Positions 10,228 to 23,049 of a DNA stretch of 64,000 nt are shown here, one piece after another. This DNA comes from Tetracentron sinense. Lineage: Eukaryota; Streptophyta; Magnoliopsida; Trochodendrales; Trochodendraceae. The notes under the pieces were generated by a model, which searched no databases, was not told the origin of the DNA, and was given only the letters and a program-made list of their open reading frames with translations. The stretch covers positions 26,729,250 through 26,793,249 of the forward strand of contig CM026570.1 in NCBI GenBank assembly GCA_015143295.1, in the 5' to 3' direction. Position numbers and translations under genes: made by a program. The stretch's first letter is position 1. Every line of letters begins with the position of its first letter.

Positions 10228-12007
10228 AAAGTATACTTCTGCTAAAACATACAAACGTGCACCGAATCCAAACCAAGGATCGGATTTCAATGTCTTTCCT
10301 TTAACGCGTGTATTTCGTCCAAACCAAAGTGTGGGAATTCGTTTCGATGGAATTCGAGATCGTTTGCCAGATTTGGACACCAAGATGCTTGGAATTCATA
10401 CTTAGAAAATAAACTTCGGCCTAAACCTACAAACGCGCACCAAATCCAAATCGGGGATCGGATTTCGATGTCGTTTCTATTAACACGTATATTTTGACCT
10501 CGCTAAAGTGTGCGAATTCGTTTCGATTGAATCCGAGGTCGTTTGCCATATTTGGGCAATGAGATTCCAGAAATCCATGCTTAGAAAGTATACTTCAGCC
10601 TAAATGTACAAACTCGCACCAAATCCTTAATCGGGGGTTGAATTTTGATGTCGTTTCTTATAACGCGTGTATCCCAACCCGACCAAAGTGTGAGAATTCT
10701 TTTTGATGGAATCCGAGCTCATTTGCCTAATTTAAGAACCAAGAGGCCCGAAATCCATACTTAGAATGTATACTTCGGCCTAAACCTACAAATGCGAACC
10801 AAATCCAAACCGGGGGTCGATTTTGATGGCGTTTTTTTAATGCGTGTATTTCAACCCAATCTAAGTGTGGGAATTTGTTTCGATGGAATCCGTGGTTGTT
10901 TGCCCAATTTGGGCTCCGAGAGGCCCGAAATTCGTACTTAGAAAGTATACTTTGGCCTAAACCTACAAACGCGCAACAAATCCAAACCGGAGGCTGGATT
11001 TCGATGTCGTTTCTATTAATGCGTTTATTTCTACACAGCCAAAGTATGGGAATTTTTTTCGATTGAATCTGAGGTCGTTTGCCTGATTTGGCAACGAGAC
11101 ACCCGAAATCCGTACTTAGAAAGTATTTTTTGGACGAAACAGACAAATACGCACCAAATCCAAACCGGAGGTTGGATTTCAATGATGTTTCCTCAAATCC
11201 ATACATAGAAAGTATACTTCGGCCTAAGCCTTCAAACGCGCACCAAATCCAAACTAGGGATCGGATTTCGATGTCGTTTCATTAAACGCGTGTATTTCAA
11301 CCCAATCTAAGTGTGGGAGTTCTTTTCGTTGGAATCCGTGGTCGTTTGCCCGATTTGGGCTCCGAGAGGCCCGAAATTCATACTTAGAAAGTATACTTTA
11401 GCCAAAACCTACAAACGAGAACCGAATCGAAACTGGAGGTCGGATTTCGATGTCATTTATGTTAACACGTGTATTTTGACCCAGCCAAAGTGTGGGAATT
11501 CATTTCGATGAAATTCGAGGTCGTTTGCCCGATTTGGGCAACAAGAGGCCCGAAATCTATACTTAAAACGTCTACTTCGGTCTGAACCTAAAACGCGTAC
11601 CAAATCCAAATCAGGGGTCGGATCTCAATGTCCTTTCCTCTAACGTGTGTATTTCAACCAAACCTAAGTGTGGGAATTTGTTTCGATGGAATCTGAGGTC
11701 GTTTGCCCGATTTTGGCACCAAGGGCCCGAAATCCATACTTAGAAAGTATAATTCAGCCTAAACGTACAAATGCACACCAAATCCAAACTGGAGGTCGGA
11801 TTTCGATGCTGTTTCCTCTAACGTGTTTATTTCAACCCAACTTAAGTGTGGAATTCATTTTGATCAAATCCGAGGTCGTTTGCCCGATTAGAGCACCGAG
11901 AGGCCCGAAATCAATTAAAAGTAAACTTCGGCCTAAACCTATGTATGGAAATTCGTTTCGATGGAATCCGAGGTCGTTTGCCCGATTTGGGCACCAAGAG
12001 GCCCGAA
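10228..12007 (+). repeat. Satellite block 2
   Basis: About ten monomers follow the LINE in the same orientation and phase as block 1, starting with the right-hand copy of the 13-bp target duplication (10228-10240). Several monomers are shortened (for example near 11180-11210 and 11930), fusing distant monomer positions. No coding signal is present. Confidence 0.96.
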
Positions 12008-12557
12008 GCAGACCCCGACCAGATAACATAAATCACAAAACAATTACAATCAACAATCTCTACAACCTCTCAAGTCGGCAGCTATAAGCTCAGCCAATCT
12101 CTGAGGAAATTGGGAAGGAACAAAGGAGCACTCACCATCAGTCAAGCACAATTTAGACAGATAATTAGCGGGTCTATTGGTGGCTCGAGGAGAAAATCAT
12201 ATTTAAAACCATCAATCAGCACGATCAAGTCCTTGATTCGAGCTACAATAAATGCACATGACCAAGGGCGGATGCTCGCCTTCCGAATACCTTCGACGAC
12301 CCATTTAGAGTCCGAAAAAACCTGGATTTTTCAGAGCCCCAGCTGGCAAGCGACATGGAGGCCCTTCTGAATAGCCAAGAGCTCCATATATATGACTGAA
12401 GTGCAAGACTCGCCCCGTGCCATAACGAAAACCGCTGCTCCTAAGTGATCTCTCATAACAAAGCCATATCCACCCCTGTTATTTTTATAAGAGCTGTCGC
12501 AATTTATGCAAAGAAAGCCAAGGTCCGGAGGCTGCCATTTCACCCATCTTGGTACAG
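12008..12557 (-). mobile_element. Antisense LINE tail (RNase H fragment)
   Basis: On the minus strand this piece encodes the end of a LINE ORF2: VKWQPPDLGFLCINCDSSYK, then GGYGFVMRDHLG, YMELLAIQKGLHVA and FSDSKWVVEG, and, in another frame, a C-terminal NRPANYLSKLC. The three acidic positions of the RNase H fold are visible (CDSS, MELL, SDSK). A short 3' UTR follows with TTATCTGGTCGGGGTCTGC, clearly related to the 3' UTR of the LINE at 3532-10227. There is one stop in the first frame and one frame change. The A-tail is missing and flanking direct repeats are at most five bases (CCGAA), so this is a fragment rather than a fresh insertion. It is more diverged than the two LINE copies to its left. 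Confidence 0.85.
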
Positions 12558-15500
12558 ACCGAATACTTAGAAAGTATTCTTTGACCAAAACCAATAAACG
12601 CGCACCAAATCCAAACCGGGGATCGGATTTCGATGTCGTTTCTTCAAACACATGTATTTCGAACCAACCTATGTATGAAATTTCGTTTCAATGGAATCCG
12701 AGGTCGTTTGCACGATTTGGGCACCTAGAGGCCCGAAATCCATACTTAGAAAGTATACATTGGCCTAAACATACAAACTCGCACAAAATCGAAACTGGGG
12801 TTGGATTTCGATGTTGTTTCTTCTAACGCGTGTATTTCGACCCAATCTACTTGGGAAATCGTTTTGATGGAATCCAACATCGTTTGCCCGATTTGGACAC
12901 CGTGATTGTTGGAATTCAAACTTAGAAAGTATACTTTGGCATAAACTAACAAAAGCGCACTAAATCCAAACCGTGTGTCAAATTTTGATGTCATTTCTTC
13001 TAATGCATATAATTCGACCCAAGGTGTGGGAATTCGTTTCGATGAAATCCAAGGTCGTTTGCCCGATTTGGGCTCCAAGAGGCCCAAAATCCAAAGTTAG
13101 AAAGTATACTTTGGCTTAAACCTATAACATGCACCAAATCCAAACCGGGGGTCGGATTTTGATGTTGTTTCTTCAAACGTGTGAATTTCGAACCAACCTA
13201 TGTAGGGAAATTCGTTTCGAAGGAATCCGAGGTCGTTTGCCCGATTTGGGCACCAAGAGGATCGAAATCCGTACTTATATACTTCGGCCTAAACTAACAA
13301 ACACGCACCAAATCCAAACCGGGGCTCGGATTTTGATGTCATTTCTTCTAATACGTGTTCAAGCCAATCTATGTGTGGGAATTCGTTTCGATTGAATCCG
13401 TGGTCATTTTGCCCGATTTGGGCTCCGAGAGGCTCGAAATTCATACTTAGAAAGTATACTAAACCAACAAATGCGCAACAAATCCAAACCGGGGGCTGGA
13501 TTTTGATGTCATTTCTATTAACGCGTGTATTTCAACACAGCCAAAGTGTGGGAATTCGTTTCGATTGATTCTGAGGTCGTTTGCCCGATTTAGGCAATGA
13601 GAGGGCCGAAATCCATACTTAGAAAGTATACTTCAGCGTAGACCTACAAACGCGCACCAAATCCAAACCGAGGGTCAGATTTCGATGTCATTTCTGTTAA
13701 CACGTGTATTTCATCCCAGCCAAAGTGTGGGAATTCATTTCAATGGAATCCGAGGTCGTTTGCCCGATTTGGGCATCAAGAGGGACGAAATCCATACTTA
13801 GAAAGTATACATCAGCTTAAACATACAAATTCGCACGAAATCCAAAGCGGGGTTGGATTTTGATTATGTTTCTTCTAATGTGTGTATTTTGACCCAATCT
13901 AAGTGTGAGAATTCATGTTGATGGAATCCGCGGTCGTTTGGCTGATTTGGACATCGAGTGCTTAGAATTCATACTTAGAAAGTATACTTCGGCCTAAACT
14001 TTCAAACGCGCACTAAATCCAAACCGGGGGTTGAATTTTGATGTCGTTTCTTGTAACACTTATAATTCGACCGAACCTAAGTGTAGGAATTCGTTTCGAT
14101 GGAATCCGAGGTCGTTTCCCTGATTTGGGCTCTGAGAGGCCTGAAATCCATACTTAGAAAGTATACTACAGCTTAAACCTATAACACACACCAATTCCAA
14201 ACCGGGGTTGGGTTTCGAAGTTGTTTTTATTAATGCCTGTATTTTGACCCAGCCAAAGTGTGGGAATTCTTTTCAATGGAATCCGAGCTCGTTTACCTGA
14301 TTTGAATATCTAGAGGCCCGGAATCCATACTTAGAAAGTATAATTCGACCAAAACCTACAAATCCTCCCCGAATCCAAACCGGTGATCAGATTTTGATGT
14401 CGTTTCTTCTAACACATGTATTTCGGCCCAACTTATGTGTGGAAATTCGTTTCAATGGAATCCGAGGTCGTTTCCCTGATTTGGGCTCCGAGAGGCCCGA
14501 AATCCATACTTAGGAAGTATTATTCGGCCCAACCCTACAAACGTACACCAACTCCAAACCGGGGGTCGGATTTTGATGTCATTTCTTCTTACTCATGTAT
14601 TTTGACCCAACCTATCTGTGGAAATTCGTTTCGATGGAATCCGAGGTCGTTTGCTCGAATTGGGCTCCGAGAGGCCCGAAATCCATACTTAGAAATTATA
14701 CTTCGGCCTAGACCAACAAACGCGCACGAAATCCCAACCAGGGGTCGGATTTCAACGTGGCTTCTATTAAAGCGTGTACTTCGTCCCAGCCAAAGTATGG
14801 GAATTCGTTTCGATGGAATCAAACGTCATTTGCCTGATTTGGGCAACGAGAGGCCCGAAATCCATACTCAGAAAGTATACGTCCGCCTAAACATACAAAC
14901 GCACACCAAATCCTCAACCAGGGGTCGGATTTTCATGGTTTTTCTTCTAACGCGTATATTCCAACCCGGCCAAAGTGCGGGAATTTATTTCGAGGGAATC
15001 CGAACTCGTTTACCCGATATGAGCATCGAGAGGCCTGGAATCCATACTTAGAAAGGTATACTTTGACCAAAACCTACAAATGTGCACCGAATCCAAACCA
15101 GGGGTCGGATTTTGATGTTGTTTTTTCTAATGTGTGTATTTTGACCCAACATATGTGAGGAAATTCGTTTTGATGGTATCTGAGCATGTTTGCCTAATTT
15201 GGGCTCCGAGAGGCCCAAAATCCACACTTAGAAAGTATACACCGGCATAAACCTATAAACGGGCACCAAATCCAAATCGGGGGCCAGATTTCGATGTCGT
15301 TCTTCAAACGTGTGTATTTCGACCCAACCTATGTATGTAAATTCATTTCGATGAAAACCGAGGTCGTTTCCCCGATTTGGGCACCGAGAGGCCCGAAATC
15401 CACACTTAGAAAGTATACTTCAGCCCAACCCTACAAATGCGCACAAAATCCAAAATGGGGTTCAGATTTTGAAGTTGTTTCTTCTAACTCATGTATTTTG

Positions 15501-18190
15501 ACCCAACCTATGTGTTGAAATTCGTTTCGATGGAATCCGAGGTTATTTCCTCGATTTGGGGTCCGAGAGGCCCGAAATCCATACTTAGAAAGTATTCTTC
15601 GGCCTAGACCTACAAACGAGCACCAAATCCAAACCGAGGGTTGGATTTCGATGTCGTTTCTGTTAACGCGTGTATTTCATCCCAGCCAAAGTGTAGGAAT
15701 TCGTTTCAATGGAATCCGAGGTCATTTGCCTGATTTGGGCAACGAGAGGCCTGTAATCCATACTTAGAAAGTATACTTTGACCTAAACATAGAAATGCAC
15801 ACCAAATCCTTAACCGGGGGTCGAATTTCGATGTCGTTTCTTCTAACACATGTATTCTGACCTAGCCAAAGTGTGGGAAATTATTTCGATGGAATCCAAG
15901 CTCGTTTACCCGATTTGAGCCCGATTTGAGCATCGAGAGGCCCGAAATCCATACTTAGAAAGTATACTTCGACCAAAACCTATAAATGTGCACCGAATCC
16001 AAATCGGGGGTCGGATTTTGATGTTGTTTCATCTAACACGTGTATTTCCACCCAACATATGTGTGGAAATTCGTTTTGATGGAATCCGAGGTTGTTTGCC
16101 TTATTTGGGCTCCAAGAGGCCCAAAATCCATACTTAGAAAGTATATATCGGTTTAAACCTACAAACACGCACCAAATCCAAAGCGGGGGTTGGATTTTGA
16201 TGTCGTTTCTTCTAACACGTATAATTCGACTAAACCTAAGTGTGGTAATTCGTTTCGATGGAATCCGAGGTCGTTTCCCTGATTTGAGCTTCGAGAGGCC
16301 TGAAATTCATACTTAGAAAGTATACTTCAGCTTAAACCTATGACACGCACCAAATCCAAACCGGGGTTGGATTTCGAAGTTGTTTCTATTAATGTGTGTA
16401 TTTCGACCCAGCCAATGTGTGAGAACTTTTTTCGATGGAATCCGAGCTCATTTACCCGATTTGAATATCTAGGGGCCCAACATCCATACTTAGAATGTTT
16501 ACTTCGACCAAAACCTACAAATCCGCACCGAATCCAAACCGGGGGTCATATTTTTATGTCATTTCTTCTAACACGTGTATTTCGACCCAACCTATGTCTT
16601 GAAATTTGTTTCGATGGAATCCGAGGACGTTTTCCTTATTTGGGCTCCGAGAGGCCCGAAATCCATACTTAGAAAGTATTTTTCGGCCCAACCCTACAAA
16701 CGTACACCAAATCCCAACCGGGGGTCGGATTTCAATGTTATTTCTATTAACATTTGTATTTTGACCCAACCAAAGTTTGGGAATTCGTTTCGATGGAATC
16801 AGACGTCGTTTGCCCAATTTGGACAACGAGAGGCCCGAAATTCATATTAAGAAAGTATACATCCGCCTAAACATACAAGCGCACACCAAATCCCAATCGG
16901 GTGTTGGATTTTGATGTCGTTTCTTCTAACGCGTGTAGTCCAACCCAGCCAAAGTGTGGGACTTTGTTTCGAGGGAATCCGAGCTCGTTTACCTGATTTG
17001 AGTATCGAGAGGCCCAGAATGCATACTTCGAAAGTATACTTTGACCAAAACCTACAAATGCGCACCGAATCCAAACCGGGGGTCAGATTTTGATGTTGTT
17101 TCTTCTAACGCGTGTATTTCGACCCAACATATGTGATTCGGCCTAAACATATAGCCGCGCACCAAATCCTTAAACGGGGGTCGAATTTCGATGTTGTTTC
17201 TTTTCACAGATGTATTCCGACCTAACATATGTGTGGAGATTCATTTTGATGGAATCCTAGGCCGTTTGCCTGATTTGGGCTCCGAGAGGCATGAAATCCA
17301 TACTTGAAAAGTATACTTCGGCTTGAACCTACAAACGAGCATCAAATCCAAACTGAGGGACGGATTACAATGTCGTTTCTATTAATGCGTGTATTATGAC
17401 CCAACCAAAGTGTGGGAATTTGTTTCGATGGAATCCGAGCTCGTTTACCTGATTTAAGCATCGACAAGCCCGGAATCCATACTTAGAAAGTACACTTCGG
17501 CCCAACCCTACATACGTGCACCAAATCCAAACCGGGGGTCGGATTTCAATGTCGTTTCTTCTAAAGCATGTATTTTGACCCAACCTATGTGTGGAAATTC
17601 TTTTCGAAGTAATCCGAGGTTATTGGCCCGATTTGGACACCAAGAGGCCCGAAATCCATACTTATAAAGTATACTTCAGCCCAACCCTACAAACGCACTC
17701 TAAATCCAAACCGGGGGTCGGATTTGATGTCATTTCTTCTAACTCGTGTATTTTGACCCAACCTATGTGTGGAAATTTGATTCGATGGAATCTGATGTCG
17801 TTTTCCCGATTTGGGGTCCGAGTGGCCCGAAATCCATACTTAGAAAGTATACTTTGGCCTAAACCAACAAACACACACCAAATGCAAACCGGGGGTCGGA
17901 TTTTGATGTCATTTTTGTTAATGCATGTATTTCGACAAAACATGTGTGGAAATTCGTTTCGATGGAATCCGAGGTCGTTTGCGCGATTTAGGGTTCGAGA
18001 GGCCCAAAATCTATACTCAGAAAGTATACTTCGGCATAAACCTACAAACGCGCACCAAATCCAAACTGGGGGACGGATTTTAATTTCGTTTCTATTAACG
18101 CGTGTATTACGACCCAATTGAAGGGTGGGAATTTGTTTAGATTGAATCCGACCTCGTTTACCTGATTTGAGCATCGAGAGGCCCGAAATC
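12558..18190 (+). repeat. Satellite block 3 with visible higher-order order
   Basis: About 31 monomers of ~179 bp lie in the same orientation. Here the higher-order structure is clearest. The monomer run starting near 14040 is repeated near 16200, sharing rare features such as TTCCCTGATTTG, GAATATCTAG (14304 and 16463, 2159 bp apart), TTTCGAAGTTGTTT, a CTACAAATCC linker, and a degenerate palindrome followed by CGGCCCAACCCTACAAACGT. Partial monomers occur near 17120-17145. Long open frames such as 14416-15051 are read-through across monomers. Confidence 0.96.
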
Positions 18191-19472
18191 CATATGCATG
18201 CGTGCTCGTGTATAGCTATTTGTGAAAACATGATGACATATACGAAGTGAGGAATAGCATGTGACATTTCAATTCTTATCACAATCATATGAGAAAGTAA
18301 ACAAGCATAGATAAATATGGGTCACGATTTTTCATTTTAGGGAAAACTACATGAAACATGCTTTTCGAACATTCATTCAATTCCAAGTATTCTTATTCAT
18401 GCATTTTACCAAGCAAGTGGTGTTCTACATTTTCTTGAGTCCTTTAAACTCATAATTTCTTTCTCAAGCATTTCATCAAGCATCACATGTTCATTTATTA
18501 TGTGTACAATACTCTCCCACCATTTCCATCATTCAACACATTACAACATGACATCTCATCGCCTCAATCCCCTCCTCCATCCATACATGCCACCATTTAT
18601 TCATATTATCTTGTTTATGTTTTAGGGATTTAGCATATATCAACAAAATGGAGCAATGGGGAAGATACAACACACCATAATCACAAAAAAATCTAAGTTA
18701 TTACTATAGTAGCTAGGAAGGGTGTACTAACCTTCAAAGAAGAAGAGAAAAACCCTTAAAATGCCGAGGAAGACGCTGCCTTAGCTTAGAGAACGAGCTC
18801 CACGCGTGCTTGAGGTTGGGTTTGATGAACCCAAGCCTTTTGGGATGATCCTGGGGGTTTAAACCCTTGATTCTCCCTCTCAAATGGAAAGGGCCTCTTG
18901 AAACCCTAGGTTCTTCTCCCTCTCCCTCAAATACCTCTAAGTGTAGTGTGTGGGGACCCAAAAACTCGAGCAAGGCTTATAAAGCCAAAGGGTGCTGGCC
19001 AAAAGACCAAAAATCATTTAATGAAATTTCTGCAAAACGCGATAGACCGATCGATCGGTGGTTAATACTGAGCGATCGGTCGCCTACCGAGCGACTAATG
19101 TTCTTGACTGAGTGATCGGTCAAAAACATGCTCTCTGGAAAAATTCTCCATACAAAAAAGTTAACCAATTGATAGCTACCGATCGATCGGTTGTGGATCG
19201 ATCGATCGCTAGTTTGGACCGAGCGATCAGTTGTGGACCGATCGATCTCTAGCGATCGGTGCTCTGCAGGTTTTTGCTGTTTCGGTCATTTCTTTTGACT
19301 CGTTGGCCGAATTTTGACGATTCAACTTGCGTTGGATTCGTCTTTCAAAAATGAACATTTCTGGCATTTCAGAATCTTTAATTTCTCCTTTATTTGTTAA
19401 TTAGACTACGAGAAATGCCAATTAGCTACGAAAGTGCTATTCATTAAGTACGGAAAAGTCCAGCGTGCTACA
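18191..19472 (-). repeat. 3' LTR of the Tekay-type copy
   Basis: This segment matches 25498-26630 of the other LTR as a direct repeat. It begins at TCCATATG, a point where satellite and LTR share the six bases TCCATA, and it ends with TGCTACA (minus-strand LTR start TGTAGCA). It is shorter than the 5' LTR. A TATA-like TTTATAAG on the minus strand near 18977-18985 follows the GATC-rich array in transcription direction, as expected for a U3 promoter. Confidence 0.88.
19035..19265. repeat. CGATCG-rich palindromic array in LTR U3
   Basis: This stretch is dense in CGATCGGT and CGATCGATCGGT words, including the perfect palindrome ACCGATCGATCGGT. It sits just upstream of the LTR TATA-like box. The matching array in the other LTR (26335-26430) is shorter by more than 100 bp, so copy number differs between the two ends of one element. 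Confidence 0.85.
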
Positions 19473-19492
19473 TTCTCCCCCCTTACAAAAAT
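19473..19492 (-). other. Polypurine tract of the Tekay-type copy
   Basis: On the minus strand TTTTGTAAGGGGGGAGAA stands directly before the 3' LTR start TGTAGCA. It is the expected plus-strand primer site, and the same tract occurs in the nested Tekay-type copy at 46611-46626. Confidence 0.85.
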
Positions 19493-19563
19493 TTCGTCCT
19501 CGAAATTTCGACAATACGTACATACACAAACCACAACAAAATACAAGGTAGAAAGCCAAAGCT

Positions 19564-22500
19564 CTAAACAAACAATTGGGGATATTTTTCCTTTACTTCG
19601 GCCTCACGCTCCCAAGTAGCTTCTTCCCTCGAATGGTGTTGCCATCTTACAAGGACTAACAGAATGATTTTGTTGTGCAAGACTTGATCTCGCCCGTCCA
19701 AGATCTGCACAGGTTGTTCCACTAGAGTGAGGTCTTCCCTGATTTCCATCGGATCAAACTCGATGACATGGGATGGGTCCGGGATATATTTCCGGAGCAT
19801 AGAAACATGTAATACATTGTGGACCGTCGCTATGTGAGCGGATAAAGCAACCCGGTAAGCTACCTCACCGACTCTAGTGATGATCTTGAATGGGCCCACG
19901 TACCTCGGACTGAGCTTCTTTCGTTTTCCAAATCTCATAACACCCTTGGTTGGTGAAATTTTGACAAAAACAAAGTCGCCAACCCGAAATTCAAGATCTC
20001 TCATTCGGTTGTCGGCAATAACTCTTCTGTCGATCTTGTGCGGTCTTTAACCTTTCCCGGATAAGTTTGACCCTGTCTGTAGTTTGCTAAATCAATTCTG
20101 GGCCTAAGATCTTCCTTTCTCCGACTTCATCCCAATACAAAGGGGATCTACAACTTCTCCCGTACAAAGCCTCAAAAGGCGCCATCTGTATGCTTATCTG
20201 ATAGCTGTTATTATAAGCAAACTCAACCAAAGGCAGGTGGTCTTCACAACTTCCCTTCAAGTCTAGCATACATGCCCGGAGCATATCCTCTATGATTTGA
20301 TTCACCCGTTCTGTTTGCCCATCCGTCTGTGAGTGAAAAGCGGTATTGAAGTCCAACCGAGAACCCATAGCACTTTGGAAACTCTTCCAGAACTTAGAAG
20401 TAAATCGGGGATCCCTGTCCGATACAATACTCACCGATACTCCATGTAACCGAACTATTTCTTTGATATACAATGTAGCCAACTTATTGGAATTGAAGGT
20501 AGTCCGGTATGGTAAGAAATGGGCGGACTTCGTGAGTCTGTCAACTACCACCCATATAGCATCGGTGTTTCTAGCCGTCTTCGGCAACCCCACAATGAAG
20601 TCCATAGAGATATGTTCCCATTTCCACTCGGGAATAGGGAGGGACTATAAAAGTCCAGCCGGTCTCCTGTGCTTGGCCTTGACTTGCTGGCACACCAAGC
20701 ACCTGGATACATACTCCGCTACTTCCCTCTTCATGTTCCGCCACCAAAAGTACCCTTTGAGGTTCTGATACATCTTGGTACCCCCAGGGTGAACGGTATA
20801 CTTAGAGCGGTGAGCTTCATCCAATATCTCCCTTCTAAGCTCTTCGTCTGCAGGAACACATGTTCTTCCTTTGAATGTGATAATTCCATCTCCTTTTGTG
20901 GCGAAATCTTTGCTACCCCTACCAATCATCTTGTCTCGGTAAGCAAGTAACTCGGTATCCGATTCTTGCAATTCTCGGATCCGAGCCAAGATGTAAGGCT
21001 TGACGGTGATGTTAGCCATTATCGGTCCAAAAGTAGGGAAGCTAAGACTGATGTCAAGGTTAGATGCATCCTCCAACAACTTCCACTCTTGCACCAACAT
21101 GCCAAGAGTCCATGAGGCTTCCTACTAAGTGCATCGGCCACCACATTCGTCTTGCCTGGATGGTATTGAATAGAGCATTCATAATCCTTCAAAAACTTCA
21201 TCAATCACCGTTCCCTCAAATTCAAATCCTTTTGAGAAAACAGATACTTAAGGCTTTTGTGATCTGTGAACACATCAAATTGTTCCCCGTAGAGATAGTG
21301 TCGCCATATCTTCAATGCAAACCCAACGGCGGCAAGATCTAGGTCATGTGTAGGGTAGTTCTTTTCATGATCCTTCAATTGCCTCGAAGCATAGGCAATA
21401 ACCTTCTGGTTTTGCATCAAGACGCACCCCAACCCAACGTGCGATGCATCACTATAAACCACAAAGCCACCACTCCCGGATGGCACTATAAGGACCGGAG
21501 CCGTAGTGAGCCTCTTCTTCAACTCCATGAAGCTACTTTCACACTTGTCGCTCCAACTAAACTTGGCATCCTTCTGAGTAAGGTACGTGAGGGGTGCAGC
21601 TAGACTGGAGAATCCCTCCACAAACCTTCGATAGTAGCCTGCCAATCCGAGGAAACTACGTATCTTTGTGACACTCTTGGTCTCTCCTAGTTCATTACTG
21701 CCTCTCTCTTTGCCGGATCAACCGAGATGCCTTCCGCGGACACTACATGGCCAAGGAACGCCATTTTTTCCAACCAAAACTCGCATTTACTTAGTTTAGC
21801 ATACAGTTTATGCTCTCGAAGCGTCTCAAAAACAATGTGAAGGTCTCGATCTTGCTCCTCCCGTGGTTGAGACATGGCCTAAACACCCGGTTCATCAAGT
21901 CCATGAACACCACTACACATTGGTCGAAAGCTGTCTTTGGAATATCATCGGCCTTGATCTTCAATTGATGATACCCCGATTTGAGATCAAATTTCGAGAA
22001 AAACTTTGCTTCCTTCAGTTGGTCAAACAAGTTGTCTATCCGTGGCAAGGGATAATGATTCTTGATTGTGACTTTGTTCAATTGTCTGTAATCGATGCAC
22101 ATCCTCATCGATCCATCATTTTTCTTCACGAAAAGTACCGGGACTCCCCATGGTGAAACGCTTGGTCGGATGAAACCAAGTAGTTGCAACTCTTCGATTT
22201 GTTCCTTCAACTCTTTAAGTTCAATTGGGGCCATCCTATACGGCGCTCTAGAAATTGGAGCTGTGCCCGGAGCAAGCTCTATTGCGAACTCGATCTCCCA
22301 ATCCGGAGGTAATCCAGGCAATTCCTCAGGAAACACATCAAAAAACTCACTAACAACCGGGGTGGCTGAGGAGTTTGTTATCTTTGGGTTTGCTAAGCTC
22401 AGAGCTGCGAGGCGAGCAATATCTCTTTCCCTCAACCCTCGAAAGTGAAATGGTCTAACTCCCATCGGCTTGAAATTCACCATCTTCTTGATACATGCCA

Positions 22501-22800
22501 CATGTCCGTGGTGAGCCGAAAGTCAATCCATACCGAGTATGATATCGAAATCTAAGTCTTGGAAGTCCAGGATGATGAGGTCAGCCAACAATTCATTCTG
22601 TCCCACTTGGACTACACAATCCCTGTATAAACGGTCTGTGTCTACCGACTTGCCGAGCAGAGTGGAGATTGTCAATTCCTGCTACAACTGATTGGACTTG
22701 GATGGGAATCCTTTCGCAAAGCTAGGCGATACAAAGGAATGAGTGGATCCTGTATCGATCAACACTCGGGCTAGGCATTCATTCACTAATAAAGCGCCTG
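19564..22800 (-). mobile_element. pol region of the Tekay-type copy (PR-RT-RH-INT-chromo), broken
   Basis: The parts are in the usual Ty3 order from high to low coordinates. A protease motif (VLIDTGSTHSFV) is near 22740-22770. Reverse transcriptase words ([33 protein letters not shown]) lie between about 22500 and 21690. RNase H ([32 protein letters not shown]) lies at about 21650-21200. The integrase zinc finger (HRSKYTVHPGGTKMYQNL, CLVCQQVKAKH) lies at 21100-20645 and the integrase core (FIVGLPKTARNTDAIWVVVD, FHSQTDGQTERVNQ) at 20605-20087. The C-terminal part with the chromodomain-like tail is at 20004-19564. The region is interrupted several times and cannot make a polyprotein. Confidence 0.9.
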
Positions 22801-23049
22801 TGTTAATTAATTCACGTTAATAGATTTCACGCAATAATACGTAAGTATAGGTAGTATGTTATACATATAGCAATCACATCACATAATAGCAATCAATTAC
22901 AACTCAAAACTTTAGCATTATAGCGTACCTTGCATGACATCGTCGGATGCACGTGCATCCCATTCCGATAAGGCAAAGACTTGACCCTAGTTTGCCCTGC
23001 GAGGGAGTGGAGTGGAATGTGTGGGTCGTGAAGACCTAGACGTGGAAGC

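Noticed and set aside
11931-11945. Telomere-like CCTAAACCTA in many monomers
   Set aside because: It is a single degenerate unit per monomer with no tandem telomere repeats anywhere; not enough to suggest a subtelomere.
12331-12560. RNase H-like frame as a possible host gene
   Set aside because: It is followed by a LINE-type 3' UTR, interrupted, and embedded in satellite; it is a LINE tail.
14416-15051. Long open frame (211 codons) in satellite, with similar ones on both strands throughout
   Set aside because: These frames cross monomer borders, change frame from monomer to monomer, occur on both strands and carry only translated monomer sequence. The satellite is simply poor in stop codons.
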